A stretch of 54,298 nt of DNA from Nodosilinea sp. LEGE 06152 (GTDB taxonomy: Bacteria > Cyanobacteriota > Cyanobacteriia > Phormidesmidales > Phormidesmidaceae). Positions 8,510 through 17,409 of the stretch are shown piece by piece (the stretch's first letter is position 1; the number at the start of each line of letters is the position of its first letter). Both the position numbers and the translations under genes were made by a program. Below the pieces are notes generated by a model, which saw nothing but the letters and a program-made list of their open reading frames with translations, was not told where the DNA came from and did not search any database. The stretch covers positions 51,025-105,322 of the forward strand of contig NZ_JADEWR010000009.1 of assembly GCF_015207525.1 (NCBI RefSeq), given 5' to 3'.

Positions 8510-9649
8510 GTGAAAATTATGTTAAGAAAACGCTCAGATCAATACATCTTAAAAGAGACAACCATAGGGCTTGACCATCTACTTGGTTCGAGTACCAATC
8601 AGTTTTTTATGTACGTCGACAAAAAATTGGTACCCTGGAATATTTATGACCCTGAACCTGACAACTGTGGCTTTGTTGACTATTTTGGGCAGGTGCTGCA
8701 GGCTGTTGATAGAGCTTTGCCCAACCAGGGTTTAATTTTTTACGTCACCATGACTGAGATGAAGGAAATGCCTTCCTATGGTGAGAATGTTTTTGTTTTA
8801 ATCCTGGGCGATGAGTTTTACCGAATCCCAGACTATGTTGACAAGGTTGGCGGGGTATTTAAGTGCTACGGAACTCGTCAGATCCGGGAGCAGCTAAATC
8901 TTTATCGGCCCCTTTTGAAGCCATCCTACTTCAAATTTTTGGTGCTGGGGCAATCGACCAAGAACTTCGCTCATCGCTTTGCCAAAAAAATTAGATACAG
9001 GCTCAAGAAAATTAAGTCCTTGCTTTTAGGGAGAAGCAAGATAGTTCCTATCTACGACATTCCGCCAGGGTATTTTAATTCTGAAAACCTGCCCATCAAG
9101 CCCGTTCAAGACCGTACTTGCGACGTGTTTTTTGACGGCAGTGTCGTTCAGCATCAGTATCCGGTCTGGTCACTGCGGTACTGGTCTAAAACTCCAAAAG
9201 CCCATTCTCGCGAGGAAATGGTTGCCAACCTGAAAAGGTTTAAGGACAATAACCCTGAGTTCCAAGTTCATCTAACGCTTGTAGCTGGTTTTGCTGGGGC
9301 CAATTACACACCGCAGAGTACCTACAGTCAAGACTTGATGAATGCCAAAATTTGTTTGGCCCCAAGGGGGACTACCCTAGAAACCTACCGACTGTTTGAG
9401 GCCATGCGCTACGGCTGTGTCATTATTGTGGAATCGCTGCCGTCTCGCTGGTTTTACAATGGTGCCCCCATCATTCAAATTGGCAGCTGGCAAAATTTAG
9501 AGCCGGTGTTGACCAAACTGCTCAACAACCCAATGCTGCTACAGTCGCTCCACCAGCAAACGCTAGACTGGTGGGAGACCAAGTGTTCTGGAAAAACCGT
9601 TGGCAAGTATATTGCCGATGAAATTAACGCTCTCCGGTTAAAGTTGTAG
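8510..9649 (+). CDS. Exostosin-like glycosyltransferase (GT47-like)
   Basis: This 379-residue protein has the C-terminal exostosin pattern: YSQDLMNAKICLAPRG, then ETYRLFEAMRYGCVIIVES and a following region rich in hydrophobic/Trp residues. In GT47-type enzymes this half binds the nucleotide sugar. The N-terminal half shows no clear domain. Cyanobacterial relatives are presumed to build exopolysaccharide or other glycans, and the substrate here is unknown. No signal peptide is visible, so it is probably cytosolic. The start is a GTG at 8510, with an in-frame ATG at 8519; neither has a good ribosome site. The codon and base usage are more AT-rich than in neighbouring genes, and together with the AT-rich leader this suggests horizontal transfer. 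Confidence 0.65.
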   Translation: MKIMLRKRSDQYILKETTIGLDHLLGSSTNQFFMYVDKKLVPWNIYDPEPDNCGFVDYFGQVLQAVDRALPNQGLIFYVTMTEMKEMPSYGENVFVLILGDEFYRIPDYVDKVGGVFKCYGTRQIREQLNLYRPLLKPSYFKFLVLGQSTKNFAHRFAKKIRYRLKKIKSLLLGRSKIVPIYDIPPGYFNSENLPIKPVQDRTCDVFFDGSVVQHQYPVWSLRYWSKTPKAHSREEMVANLKRFKDNNPEFQVHLTLVAGFAGANYTPQSTYSQDLMNAKICLAPRGTTLETYRLFEAMRYGCVIIVESLPSRWFYNGAPIIQIGSWQNLEPVLTKLLNNPMLLQSLHQQTLDWWETKCSGKTVGKYIADEINALRLKL

Positions 9650-9735
9650 GCGGCTAGGCTGTATCAATCAAGCGCTAAACATCAGAGCACCAATCATGGC
9701 CTGGTTAATATAGCCCGGTCAACAACGTTCACAAA

Positions 9736-10992
9736 CTACTCTAGGCCCTGCAAAATGTGCTTGGTGGTGAGTAGAGCGCTCAGGCCCACAAACCCACTAC
9801 AGCGGCCCCGCTGGGCCGTCATACCCAGGGCGATCGCGGCGGCCTGGGCCGGGTTGCGCACAAAGCGAGGAGAGGTGTTGACGTAGACCACTGCGCTGGT
9901 GGCCAGCTGGGTAAAGCGGCTGCCCTCGGCGTAGGCTTCGGTGGCAATGGCGTTGGCGTGACCACTGCTGTGGCGATTGATTAGGGCGACAGCGGTTTGG
10001 ACATTCTCAACTGAGCCAAAGGCAACGGTTTTACCTAAAAAGGGGCGGCTCCAGTCGGCGGCGGTAGCTGGTTTAACGTTGGGTAGATCGGCCAGCAGGG
10101 CCTCGTCAGCTAGCACCTCAAAGTCGTGATCCCACAGGGTGTGACAGAGTTGAGCCAGGGCCGACGGGCTACAGCCCCGATGCACCAGCACCTTTTCGAT
10201 CGCATTGACGGCGTCGGGCTCGCCCCGGTGGCTGTCTAAAATCATGTGGGTTACCGTGTCGAGCTGGCCCGAGGCCGACCAGTAGAGGTAGCAGTTGCCC
10301 ATAGCCGTCGGCAGCACCGGCACCCCGGCCTGGCGCACAACCTGCTGCACCAGCCCCGGTCGCCCGTAGGGAATAATCAGATCTACGCCGAGATCTTGCA
10401 GCAGCCAGGAGCGGGCCACATCTCCCTGCTCCTCGGTGAGGGAGAGAATGCAGTGCTGAGGCAGGCCCACCTGGTCGAGCGCCTGGTGCAGAGCCTGCAA
10501 AATTACCTGGTTAGTCTGGCTAGCTTCGTTGCTGCCCTTGAGAATGAGGCCGTTACCCGTGCGCAGGCTCAACCCCGCCGCGATCGCCGCCAGCTCTGGG
10601 AACGCCTCGTAGACCAGGGCAACCACGCCCAGGGGCACCACCTGACCGTAGCCTGCTACGGCCTTGCTCAGGCGGCTGGGAGCAGGGTGCAACAGCCCGC
10701 GCGGATCGCCGAGGTAGGCCAATCGTCGCAAAATCTTAGCGGTGGTTTGCAGTCGTTCGGGGGTGAGTTTGAGCCAGTCCAACACCCGCTCTGGTACGGC
10801 CATGTCAAGGCTGGCTTCGAGATCGAGGGTATTGGCTTCGAGAATATCGTCGAGGCTGGCCTCAATGGTGCTGGCCACAACCTCGAGCAGGCGGCTTTGG
10901 GTTTCTGCCCCAGCTGCAACCAAAACGTGGCTGGCCTGGCGCACCTGCTCGACTGCGGCGCTAAAGTCTGCTTGGGTCGCTAATTCCACCAT
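9736..10992 (-). CDS. proA: ProA-like glutamate-5-semialdehyde dehydrogenase homologue lacking the catalytic Cys
   Basis: The 418 residues match ProA (gamma-glutamyl phosphate reductase, second step of proline synthesis) along the whole length: VPLGVVALVYEA, the LRTGNGLILKGSNEA nucleotide-binding stretch, DLIIPYG, AIEKVLVH and SSAVVYVNTSPRF-like C-terminal segments. In E. coli ProA the nucleophilic Cys sits in the CN pair before VETLLV. Here the aligned position reads PDAVNAIEKVLVH, with Val at residue 262, and the conserved YEARPN stretch reads YEAFPE. This looks like a divergent paralogue that may not catalyse the usual reaction, so the symbol is given for family only. The gene starts 4 bases after the stop of the 152-residue membrane protein gene, suggesting one transcript. 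Confidence 0.8.
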   Translation of the reverse strand: MVELATQADFSAAVEQVRQASHVLVAAGAETQSRLLEVVASTIEASLDDILEANTLDLEASLDMAVPERVLDWLKLTPERLQTTAKILRRLAYLGDPRGLLHPAPSRLSKAVAGYGQVVPLGVVALVYEAFPELAAIAAGLSLRTGNGLILKGSNEASQTNQVILQALHQALDQVGLPQHCILSLTEEQGDVARSWLLQDLGVDLIIPYGRPGLVQQVVRQAGVPVLPTAMGNCYLYWSASGQLDTVTHMILDSHRGEPDAVNAIEKVLVHRGCSPSALAQLCHTLWDHDFEVLADEALLADLPNVKPATAADWSRPFLGKTVAFGSVENVQTAVALINRHSSGHANAIATEAYAEGSRFTQLATSAVVYVNTSPRFVRNPAQAAAIALGMTAQRGRCSGFVGLSALLTTKHILQGLE

Positions 10993-10996
10993 AGTG

Positions 10997-11455
10997 CTAA
11001 CGCCGTGAGGCTAGCCAAAACATGCTCACCACCGCCAGCGATACGGCCAGGGTGGTCAGCAACCGCGCTATAGACTGGGCACCATCAGGGGTTTGCAGGG
11101 TAGCCAGCAGCAAAAAGAAAACCATTACCCCAAAGGCCGCCAGCACCACCAGGGGCAAGTAACTAACGCCGAGGGAAGAGCGATCTAGCCGCCACTGCTG
11201 CCCTGTCCACCGCCAGATCCGCTTGTAGGGATAGTGGGTGGAGAGCTGCTCAATTACGTAGCCGTCGTCTTGGACAACAAAAATTTGCTGGCAGCGATCG
11301 CAGCCAAAGGCCTCGGTCAGGGTAATGGGCTTGATGCAGCCATTCCGGCGACAGGGGCAGGGGTAGTCAGCGTTCTGGTCGATCTTCTGGCTTTTGTAGG
11401 TACGCACAGCACTGCCAGTGGGGGGGCAAAAATGGGCTGGTAGTAACCCAATCAT
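10997..11455 (-). CDS. Small zinc-ribbon-like protein with two membrane segments
   Basis: This is a 152-residue protein I cannot name. Residues about 32-60 hold paired cysteines (CPCRRNGC and CDRC), suggesting a zinc ribbon. Then comes a Trp/Tyr-rich stretch (YPYKRIWRWTGQQW), and two hydrophobic segments (about 100-120 and 130-148) that should form membrane helices, ending in basic residues. The ribbon would face the cytosol. It precedes the proA-like gene by 4 bases and is probably co-transcribed with it. Confidence 0.6.
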   Translation of the reverse strand: MIGLLPAHFCPPTGSAVRTYKSQKIDQNADYPCPCRRNGCIKPITLTEAFGCDRCQQIFVVQDDGYVIEQLSTHYPYKRIWRWTGQQWRLDRSSLGVSYLPLVVLAAFGVMVFFLLLATLQTPDGAQSIARLLTTLAVSLAVVSMFWLASRR

Positions 11456-11681
11456 TCTGACACATTAACTAAAACCGCTTCTGAAAAACAACCAGCTCGG
11501 GCAAGTATATTTAGCGACTTGACCCAGTCGCTAAATTTTTAGCGTCAATGTATCTGCTAAGGCTTGAAATTTTAGGGACAACCGTGGTAGTTAAGAGGCT
11601 ACTTATCAGTGCGGCTCCTTTTCCAGAATGGTGGGGGAGGTTCGTTCTGGCTCCCCTAACTCCTACGGACAGGATGTTGCT

Positions 11682-12332
11682 ATGGCCACCGATCGCCTGG
11701 AGACGGCAGTGAGAAACTTTCAGCACGTCAATCAGATGGTGGAGCGCTACACTCGCCTGTGCCGCGCCTACGTCAGCCTGTCTGAGCGGTTTCACCAGCT
11801 CGATGTCGATCACATGACCTTGAAAGGGCAGGTCGTACCCCTGCTTAAGGCGCTCAAAGATCACCAGACCAAACTCAAAGCCGTAGAAACCGAAAAAGCC
11901 ATTCTCCAGGCCCGCCTAGACCAGCAGGCCACCCAGCACCTGCAGGAGCTGCAGCAATTGACTAAAACCTACGAAGATCGGCTGCAGGCTCTCTCTAGCC
12001 ACGTGGCCGAGCTGCAGCCCCTAGAGCAGCTGCTCAACGGCGAGACCCACCACGAACTCAGCGTAGCTGAAGAGCAAATGGAGCTGGTAGAAACTACCTT
12101 TCTAGAAATGGAGCAGGATAGTTCCCCTGATCTTTCCCACGAAGAAAAAGCCCTGCTGGCCGCCTATCAGGCCGATCCCAACGCCTTTCTAGTCGCCGCC
12201 GCCGATGCCCCAGTCAGCACCAGCCCAGTTAGCACCAGCCCAACAGGCACTAACCTGGAAGCGGAAGAACCGGTGGCCTCTCTGTGGAACTACTACGACG
12301 ACAAGCAGGTTCCCGACGGGCTGGGGCAGTAG
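11682..12332 (+). CDS. Coiled-coil protein of unknown function
   Basis: The protein is about 216 residues from the ATG at 11682, which has an AGGA about 10 bases upstream; the in-frame ATG at 11628 has no ribosome site. Residues about 10-140 are strongly helical with heptad-like Leu spacing (for example QLTKTYEDRLQALSSHVAEL), indicating a coiled coil. The tail is acidic and carries two VSTSP repeats before ending SLWNYYDD. There are no membrane segments and no enzymatic motif. It converges with the FkbM-type gene. Confidence 0.6.
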   Translation: MATDRLETAVRNFQHVNQMVERYTRLCRAYVSLSERFHQLDVDHMTLKGQVVPLLKALKDHQTKLKAVETEKAILQARLDQQATQHLQELQQLTKTYEDRLQALSSHVAELQPLEQLLNGETHHELSVAEEQMELVETTFLEMEQDSSPDLSHEEKALLAAYQADPNAFLVAAADAPVSTSPVSTSPTGTNLEAEEPVASLWNYYDDKQVPDGLGQ

Positions 12333-12352
12333 CGCTGCCCCAGGGCTGGCGT

Positions 12353-13168
12353 TTAGGACACAATTTTGCTGATTAGCCAGTTAGCCAAGCCGCCGCCGTA
12401 GGGAGCACAGACCTTATGTATGGTTGCGATCGAAAAGCGCTGGCGGTAGAAGCAGAGAATATTGCCATAGACCCCGTTGGCGTAGAAAGGTGACTCACGA
12501 GCTAAATCTAAGGACTGCAGGTCAAACACCTTGGCCTGAGTACCCGAGGCGTAGTCAACCATAATGCTGAAGTCGTACCCTAGCTGCTGCAGGGTTTTTA
12601 GGCAAGTCATAGTACCCTCAAAAAACCTGGGCGACCAGCCTTTTTCTCCTAGGGCACGGCTGCTGCCGCCACCGTACTCAAACATAACCGCCTGGGGCAG
12701 TAGCTCGGCGGGCAGGTCGGCAAACTGCTGAATTACCACCGGCTCCCACCCTTCAACATCGAGCTTAAAGGCGGTGATGCGGGTAGCGGCCACTTGCTCA
12801 AGCAGCGCGGCAAGATCTAGGGTAGGCACTGAGCGAGTGATGGTCGAAGCCCCAAACCAGTCGGCCGCCAGCGAGCTAAAGTTGCTGTTGGCCAGGTTGG
12901 CAAACTGGCCCATGTGCAGGGTTTGGGTGCCCACCTGGTCCGATAGGCACTGCTCAATTAGCTGAATTGGGTACTGCCCACAAACGACCCGCAGTTTGTC
13001 GGTTGGGGAAGGCTCCACCGCTGCGGTGGCAAACCCCAGTCGAGCAAATAGCTCACAGTAAAAGGCAAAGGTACCCACCCCAACATCGATACAAAGGCCC
13101 TGCCGCTGGGGGTCGAGTTCGGGCAACAGGTGCTCAAGCAGGGCCTGGCAGCAAGCTTCTACGCGCAT
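12353..13168 (-). CDS. FkbM-family methyltransferase
   Basis: The 271 residues fit an S-adenosylmethionine-dependent FkbM-type methyltransferase. The nucleotide-binding start CIDVGVGTFAFYCELFARLG with VEPSP is at about 26-55. The family-typical TLDLAALLEQ and the acidic FKLDVEGWEP motif are at about 130-150. FkbM enzymes methylate hydroxyl groups of sugars or polyketides; the substrate here is unknown, though the window also holds glycan enzymes. It stands alone on the minus strand with its promoter in the repeat-bearing gap to the right. Confidence 0.75.
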   Translation of the reverse strand: MRVEACCQALLEHLLPELDPQRQGLCIDVGVGTFAFYCELFARLGFATAAVEPSPTDKLRVVCGQYPIQLIEQCLSDQVGTQTLHMGQFANLANSNFSSLAADWFGASTITRSVPTLDLAALLEQVAATRITAFKLDVEGWEPVVIQQFADLPAELLPQAVMFEYGGGSSRALGEKGWSPRFFEGTMTCLKTLQQLGYDFSIMVDYASGTQAKVFDLQSLDLARESPFYANGVYGNILCFYRQRFSIATIHKVCAPYGGGLANWLISKIVS

Positions 13169-13621
13169 TAGATCGGCCCCGAAGAAAAATATGCCTTAAG
13201 CGTACCACCTGGGCCAGAGCAGGATTTCAAACCTAATTTAAGTCCAGCCAGTGAAGCTTTGCCGGTAGGAAAACTTCAGATGCTGAGCTGGACTTGCCCT
13301 TAAAAATAAATAGCCGTCCCTAGCCCCTTTGGGGCGGCTTCACCAACGACTTCAATCGGGGAAGAGCTATGGCTGTTGTTATCGTTGAGGGTGCCTTGCT
13401 AACCACATGAGTGATTGATTCAAACCTCGGCTTGACCGTTGCTGGGGCGCATCTCTCTCTCCTAGCAGACGCATTCAGATTAAGCCGCCGTTAAGGTGAA
13501 AGGCTCTGGTGCAAAAGCTAAAGCCAGGGCGGTACGCCAATGGCCTGCCCGAAAATGCGATTGTCTGGGTAGTTGCCCCTAAACAAATTTGTCTTATCAG
13601 TCGAAAACGAGAGGTTAAACA
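13169..13621. other. 453-bp intergenic region with repeat copy B and an inverted repeat
   Basis: This holds an inverted repeat AAGTCCAGC (13240-13248) / GCTGGACTT (13287-13295) with an inner partial TGAAG/CTTCA pairing, then the dispersed repeat copy B (13307-13420). The promoters of the flanking divergent genes must also lie here. No gene is supported; a 67-codon frame at 13509-13712 runs into the next gene out of frame. Confidence 0.5.
13307..13420 (+). repeat. Dispersed intergenic repeat, copy B
   Basis: It begins with ATAAATAGCCGTCCCTAGCC as in copy C, then TTTGGGGCGGCTTCACCAAC, and ends with GCTATGGCTGTTGTTATCG and GAGGGTGCC. The terminal hairpin is decayed here (TGCCTTGCTAACCACA instead of TGCCGCGCTAGCGGCA), indicating an older copy. 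Confidence 0.7.
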
Positions 13622-14350
13622 ATGGGGTCGAAGAAGAAGAGCAAAAAGAAAGCCAAATCTAATCAGTCAGAGGGCAAAAATTCCCAAGGCGATACCACGG
13701 TTTTGGGAATGAGCCCGCGAGAACTGGGAGCGGCAGTAGCAGCGGCTGTGGTTGCCGAAGTTTCACAGGTTGCTATTGACAAAATATCTAAATCGGCCGC
13801 TCAATCAAACCCTCAAAAGACGCTTCAAAATCAGCTGAATCCTGTCAACGATTCAATTAAAAATATTGTTGGTGGAGTCAAGGATGCGATCGCTGACACT
13901 GCCTCACCAGCATCGGATGCGCTTGGCGCGGTAGTAAGTACCGTAGCTAACGGTCGATCCGCGGTAGGAGATAAAGTCGAGCGAGGCTTTGGAAATGCTA
14001 AAGAAAAAACGGCTGTAACGGCAGGTATTGCTCAAGATCAGGTTGACGATTTGATCGACGACGCTGAAGAGGGAACTGACCAAACGCGAGACTTTGTCGT
14101 TAGTCAGATCGAGAATGCGATCGCGGGCACTCAGGCCACGGCAGACAAAACGCGACACGTGGTAGGCAACACCGTCGAGGCGGGCCAGGATAGCGCTAGT
14201 GCTACCCAGGAAGCCGTAGCTGTAGTTATCAATGAGGCCGTTAGCCAGGTGAAATCAATTCTGGCCAATGCTGGCTCAACCCCTTTTCAGCGAAATGGAA
14301 AAAAAGGGAAAAAGGGCAAGAAAGGTAGGAAAAACAAAAAGAGTAAGTAA
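13622..14350 (+). CDS. Lys-capped, Ala-rich amphipathic-helix protein
   Basis: I do not recognise a named family. The 242-residue protein starts with a very basic segment (KKKSKKKAK) and ends with another (KKGKKGKKGRKNKKSK). Between them, about residues 30-215 are Ala/Val/Asp/Thr-rich with repeated helical stretches such as VSQIENAIAGTQATADKTR. This resembles LEA or apolipoprotein-like amphipathic-helix proteins that lie on membranes or coat surfaces. There is no signal peptide. The ATG at 13622 has AGAGG 7-8 bases upstream. The gene sits 15 bp before a membrane protein that also ends in amphipathic helices, and the two are likely to act together. Confidence 0.6.
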   Translation: MGSKKKSKKKAKSNQSEGKNSQGDTTVLGMSPRELGAAVAAAVVAEVSQVAIDKISKSAAQSNPQKTLQNQLNPVNDSIKNIVGGVKDAIADTASPASDALGAVVSTVANGRSAVGDKVERGFGNAKEKTAVTAGIAQDQVDDLIDDAEEGTDQTRDFVVSQIENAIAGTQATADKTRHVVGNTVEAGQDSASATQEAVAVVINEAVSQVKSILANAGSTPFQRNGKKGKKGKKGRKNKKSK

Positions 14351-14365
14351 CAGGATAGGTACGCT

Positions 14366-15862
14366 GTGGGGAGTACACTGCTAACGGCATTATTAATTGG
14401 CCTGCTCACGGCATTTGCCTTTCATTTACTGCTGGCTTGTTTTGGTTTTGCCATTGGCGTCACAGCCTTGGGTTTTCGGCTTTCTCCATCGGCAGATCCG
14501 GCCCTGACGCCTACGGCAAAATCTGTCGAAAATCGGCACGGCATTGCCAAAACCGGCCCCAAAAACTCCAGGTATGCGGGTTTTTGGGTTGGTATGGGAC
14601 TACTTCTGAGCACAAATGGAGTGCTGTTTAGCGCTTGTTTTTTGGCGGCAAAATTTAGCCGACTAGACGACCCTGTTTTAGGAGCGATCGCGGGGATAGT
14701 GATCTGGTCAGCCTACGGATTAGCCCTGACTTGGGCCAGTTCGGTCGCAGTTGGCAAGGTGCTCGATGCCATTTTAAGTACAACTACAGGCGGGCTGCGC
14801 CAGTTGCTAGCCGCTGTCGCTGCCCCCTTTCAAAACGAGAACAATACCCCGCTGTCTCAGGAGGAAATAGTTGAGATAGTTCAGCAGGAAATTCAGCAAG
14901 CCTTGAGCCCTGTTGCTCTCGAACTGTTGCCTAGCCAACCCGTGGGCGATCCTTCCGATCGTTTAGAGGTTGATGACTCCCTCCAGCGATCTAAGCCAGC
15001 CCTTGAGGACGTAAATCTACAGTTAAAGCAAGAGCTAGAGCTGTACCTACGTCACGCCAGTTCAAAACAGCTGACACCAGAGCGCGTTCACTACAAATTA
15101 AACGCGTTGTTAGAGGAGGCGCTGGAAAAATCTAGCTTTTCAGCTAAACAACTAAATTTAGACCAAACTCAGTTAAAAGCGGTGCTGAAAAAACGTAAAG
15201 CGATAAGCAAGCAGCAGCGTCGGCAGATTTTGCAAGCCGTTGAAACAGCCTGGCAGCAGCTCACCACCCCACCGGAGGCGGTATTTGTACAGGAACAGCC
15301 TGAAGCAGACCCCTCATCCTCCCCAGAAGTTTTTCAGGCTATTACAGCCTACGTTACAGAAGCTGTGCGTAAGCTTGACCATCAGTTCTTAGCCAACGTT
15401 GAACCGGAAGCCATGCTTCAGAAACATGTGTCTGAAGGCCTAACTTTTTCCACAGCGGCGACCCTGGTGGTTCTACATCAGCTCAGCCAGATCGACTGGG
15501 ATACACTCCTCGATCGCCTGCCGTTAGGTAAGTTTACCGATCGGCCCGTCGAGCAACTGGTTGGCAGCGTACGCTCGACCGCCCAGGATCTGATCAATCA
15601 ACCGCAGCAGTGGGTGGAGGACGATTTGATCCCTCAAACCCAGGGGTTGAAAAGTCAGGTGATGCAGCAGGTAGAGCAGTTTGAGCAAGGGCTACAGGCT
15701 CGCACACATGCTGTCAAAGCCCAGGCTCAAGAACGCCTGAACAATACCCGCAAAGCGGCGGCCGCCGCCGCGTGGTGGTTGTCAATGACAGCGCTTACAA
15801 CTGCCGTTTCGGCCGCGATCGCCGGAGCCCTGGCGACGGGAATGCGTGTCCCAATCTTCTAG
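14366..15862 (+). CDS. Large unknown membrane protein with terminal membrane segments
   Basis: This 498-residue protein starts at a GTG 15 bp after the preceding stop, with AGGATAGG upstream. Three hydrophobic segments lie in the first 145 residues (about 2-33, 68-92, 98-125). A long charged, Gln/Leu-rich helical middle follows, with LTPERVHYKLNALLEEALEK and KAVLKKRKAISKQQRRQIL. Then come amphipathic helices (about 330-465) and a final hydrophobic Ala-rich segment (about 470-492). A soluble region of over 300 residues is therefore held at both ends by membrane segments. No enzymatic motif is visible. Pairing with the Lys-capped protein suggests a two-gene membrane-associated unit of unknown job. 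Confidence 0.6.
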   Translation: MGSTLLTALLIGLLTAFAFHLLLACFGFAIGVTALGFRLSPSADPALTPTAKSVENRHGIAKTGPKNSRYAGFWVGMGLLLSTNGVLFSACFLAAKFSRLDDPVLGAIAGIVIWSAYGLALTWASSVAVGKVLDAILSTTTGGLRQLLAAVAAPFQNENNTPLSQEEIVEIVQQEIQQALSPVALELLPSQPVGDPSDRLEVDDSLQRSKPALEDVNLQLKQELELYLRHASSKQLTPERVHYKLNALLEEALEKSSFSAKQLNLDQTQLKAVLKKRKAISKQQRRQILQAVETAWQQLTTPPEAVFVQEQPEADPSSSPEVFQAITAYVTEAVRKLDHQFLANVEPEAMLQKHVSEGLTFSTAATLVVLHQLSQIDWDTLLDRLPLGKFTDRPVEQLVGSVRSTAQDLINQPQQWVEDDLIPQTQGLKSQVMQQVEQFEQGLQARTHAVKAQAQERLNNTRKAAAAAAWWLSMTALTTAVSAAIAGALATGMRVPIF

Positions 15863-15950
15863 TCCCCAGTCTTTTGAATGAAACCCCAGCACAGTCCTAG
15901 AAAATTGCTCTAGGGCATGACGGATTGGGGTGGGGGCGATGCCGGTCCGC

Positions 15951-17288
15951 CTACAGCAAAAACCGAATTCCGACGTAGACGCTAATGACCATGAGCTGCA
16001 GCGCCATCAGCGGCAGGCCGTAATTCAAAAACAACCGAAAAGAGATGGGTTTGCCGTGCTGCTCGGCAATGCCTGCCGCCACAATGTTTGACGAAGCACC
16101 CACCAGGGTGCCATTACCCCCCAGGGTGGCCCCAAACATCATTGCCGCAAACAGCGGTAAAATTTCCGGTGGAATTTGCCCGGCAAAGTCGGGCGACAGC
16201 AGCTCTGGCCCCGCCAGGTTCACATTCACCAGGTATTCCTTCAGCAGGGGCACCATTGCCACCACCAGGGGGATGTTGGGAATCAGGCTTGAGAGAATGC
16301 CGGTTACAAACAGCAGCAGCATAGCCCCTAAGGCAATGTTTTGACCAATCACGACCCCCAACAAGCCCGAGGCCGAACTAATTACGCCGGTCTCCTGCAG
16401 GCCGCCGATCAGTACAAACACGCTCATGAAGAAAACCAGCGTACTCCAGTCGACATCGCGCAGAATGTTTTGCACGGTGTCAATGCCGCTGTGGTGAGTG
16501 AGCAGCAGACAGAGGGCGGCACCCAACAGCGCGATCGCCGCAGGCGAAATAGGCACAGGTAAGCTCTCGCCCACCACAAACAGTCCCAGCACCAGGGCCA
16601 CAATTACACCGCCTAGAGCCAGCATCCGGGGGTGGTTGATCACCGGGTGGGGCAGGTGGTCGAGGTCAGCCAGCTTCTTGTTCCAGGTGCTGGGAAAGAG
16701 AACGGGCAGCATGACCACGATGGTGCCCACAGCAATGACGCCCCCCAGGCTGAGCTTCATCACGTAGTCTAAAAAAGACATATTGATCGAGCTGCCCACA
16801 ATAAAGGTGGCCGGGTCGCCCACAATAGTCAGCAGACCGGCACTATTGGCCGTGAACACCATCAAAATCAGCAGCGGCACAAAATTAACGTTGAGTTCTG
16901 CCGCCATGGGCGGAATCAGCGGAGCCAGCAGCATTACCGTGGTAGCGTTGGGCAGCATGGCGCAAACCGGGGTGGTAATGGCCACAATGCCCAGCAGCAG
17001 GCGCTTGCCCTCCCCTCGCGCCATGATCACTATCTGGGTGGCCAAGTACTCAAAAATTTTGGTGGGCTCAAAGGCACGCACCATTACCATCACCCCAAAA
17101 AATAGGGCCAGGGTGGCATGACTTTTGCCGATGTAGGCGATCGCCTGGTCGAGGGTCAACACATGCAGAAAAATCAGCAGCATGGCCCCCAAAAAGGCAG
17201 CGATCGTCAGGTGCAGTCGCTCGGTAGCAATTAGGGCCAAGACCCCAAAAAAGACCACCGACGCGGTGATCCCAGACCAGGTTTCCAT
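15951..17288 (-). CDS. SLC13 / NhaD-ArsB-type ion transporter
   Basis: This is a polytopic transporter of the ion-transporter superfamily, about 445 residues from the ATG at 17288, with around 11-12 hydrophobic segments. Family-like features are MLPNATTVMLLAPLIPPMA (first half) and MMFGATLGGNGTLVGASSNIVAAG (second half), the two inverted-repeat signature regions of SLC13/NhaD/ArsB proteins. The substrate could be Na+/H+, a dicarboxylate or an oxyanion; sequence alone does not decide. The ATG at 17288 is chosen because AGGAG precedes it; an upstream TTG at 17357 would translate through a terminator hairpin. The leader carries a probable c-di-AMP riboswitch, which favours a role in ion or osmotic balance. 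Confidence 0.8.
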   Translation of the reverse strand: METWSGITASVVFFGVLALIATERLHLTIAAFLGAMLLIFLHVLTLDQAIAYIGKSHATLALFFGVMVMVRAFEPTKIFEYLATQIVIMARGEGKRLLLGIVAITTPVCAMLPNATTVMLLAPLIPPMAAELNVNFVPLLILMVFTANSAGLLTIVGDPATFIVGSSINMSFLDYVMKLSLGGVIAVGTIVVMLPVLFPSTWNKKLADLDHLPHPVINHPRMLALGGVIVALVLGLFVVGESLPVPISPAAIALLGAALCLLLTHHSGIDTVQNILRDVDWSTLVFFMSVFVLIGGLQETGVISSASGLLGVVIGQNIALGAMLLLFVTGILSSLIPNIPLVVAMVPLLKEYLVNVNLAGPELLSPDFAGQIPPEILPLFAAMMFGATLGGNGTLVGASSNIVAAGIAEQHGKPISFRLFLNYGLPLMALQLMVISVYVGIRFLL

Positions 17289-17314
17289 ACCCTGTCTCCT
17301 GTTGTGGTGATATA

Positions 17315-17350
17315 CAAAAACCCTCCGATGAGTAGCCTTCATCGAGGGGG
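17315..17350 (-). terminator. Intrinsic terminator in the transporter leader (riboswitch expression platform)
   Basis: On the minus strand CCCCTCGATGA and TCATCGGAGGG pair around the loop AGGCTAC and are followed by TTTTTG. It stands about 60 bases after the riboswitch core and 27 bases before the start codon, the normal position for a transcriptional switch. Confidence 0.75.
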
Positions 17351-17409
17351 TTAACAATCGTAGGAGAACTACGGATAGCGCTAGAAAAAGCTTCCAGTAC
17401 GTTCTCTCC

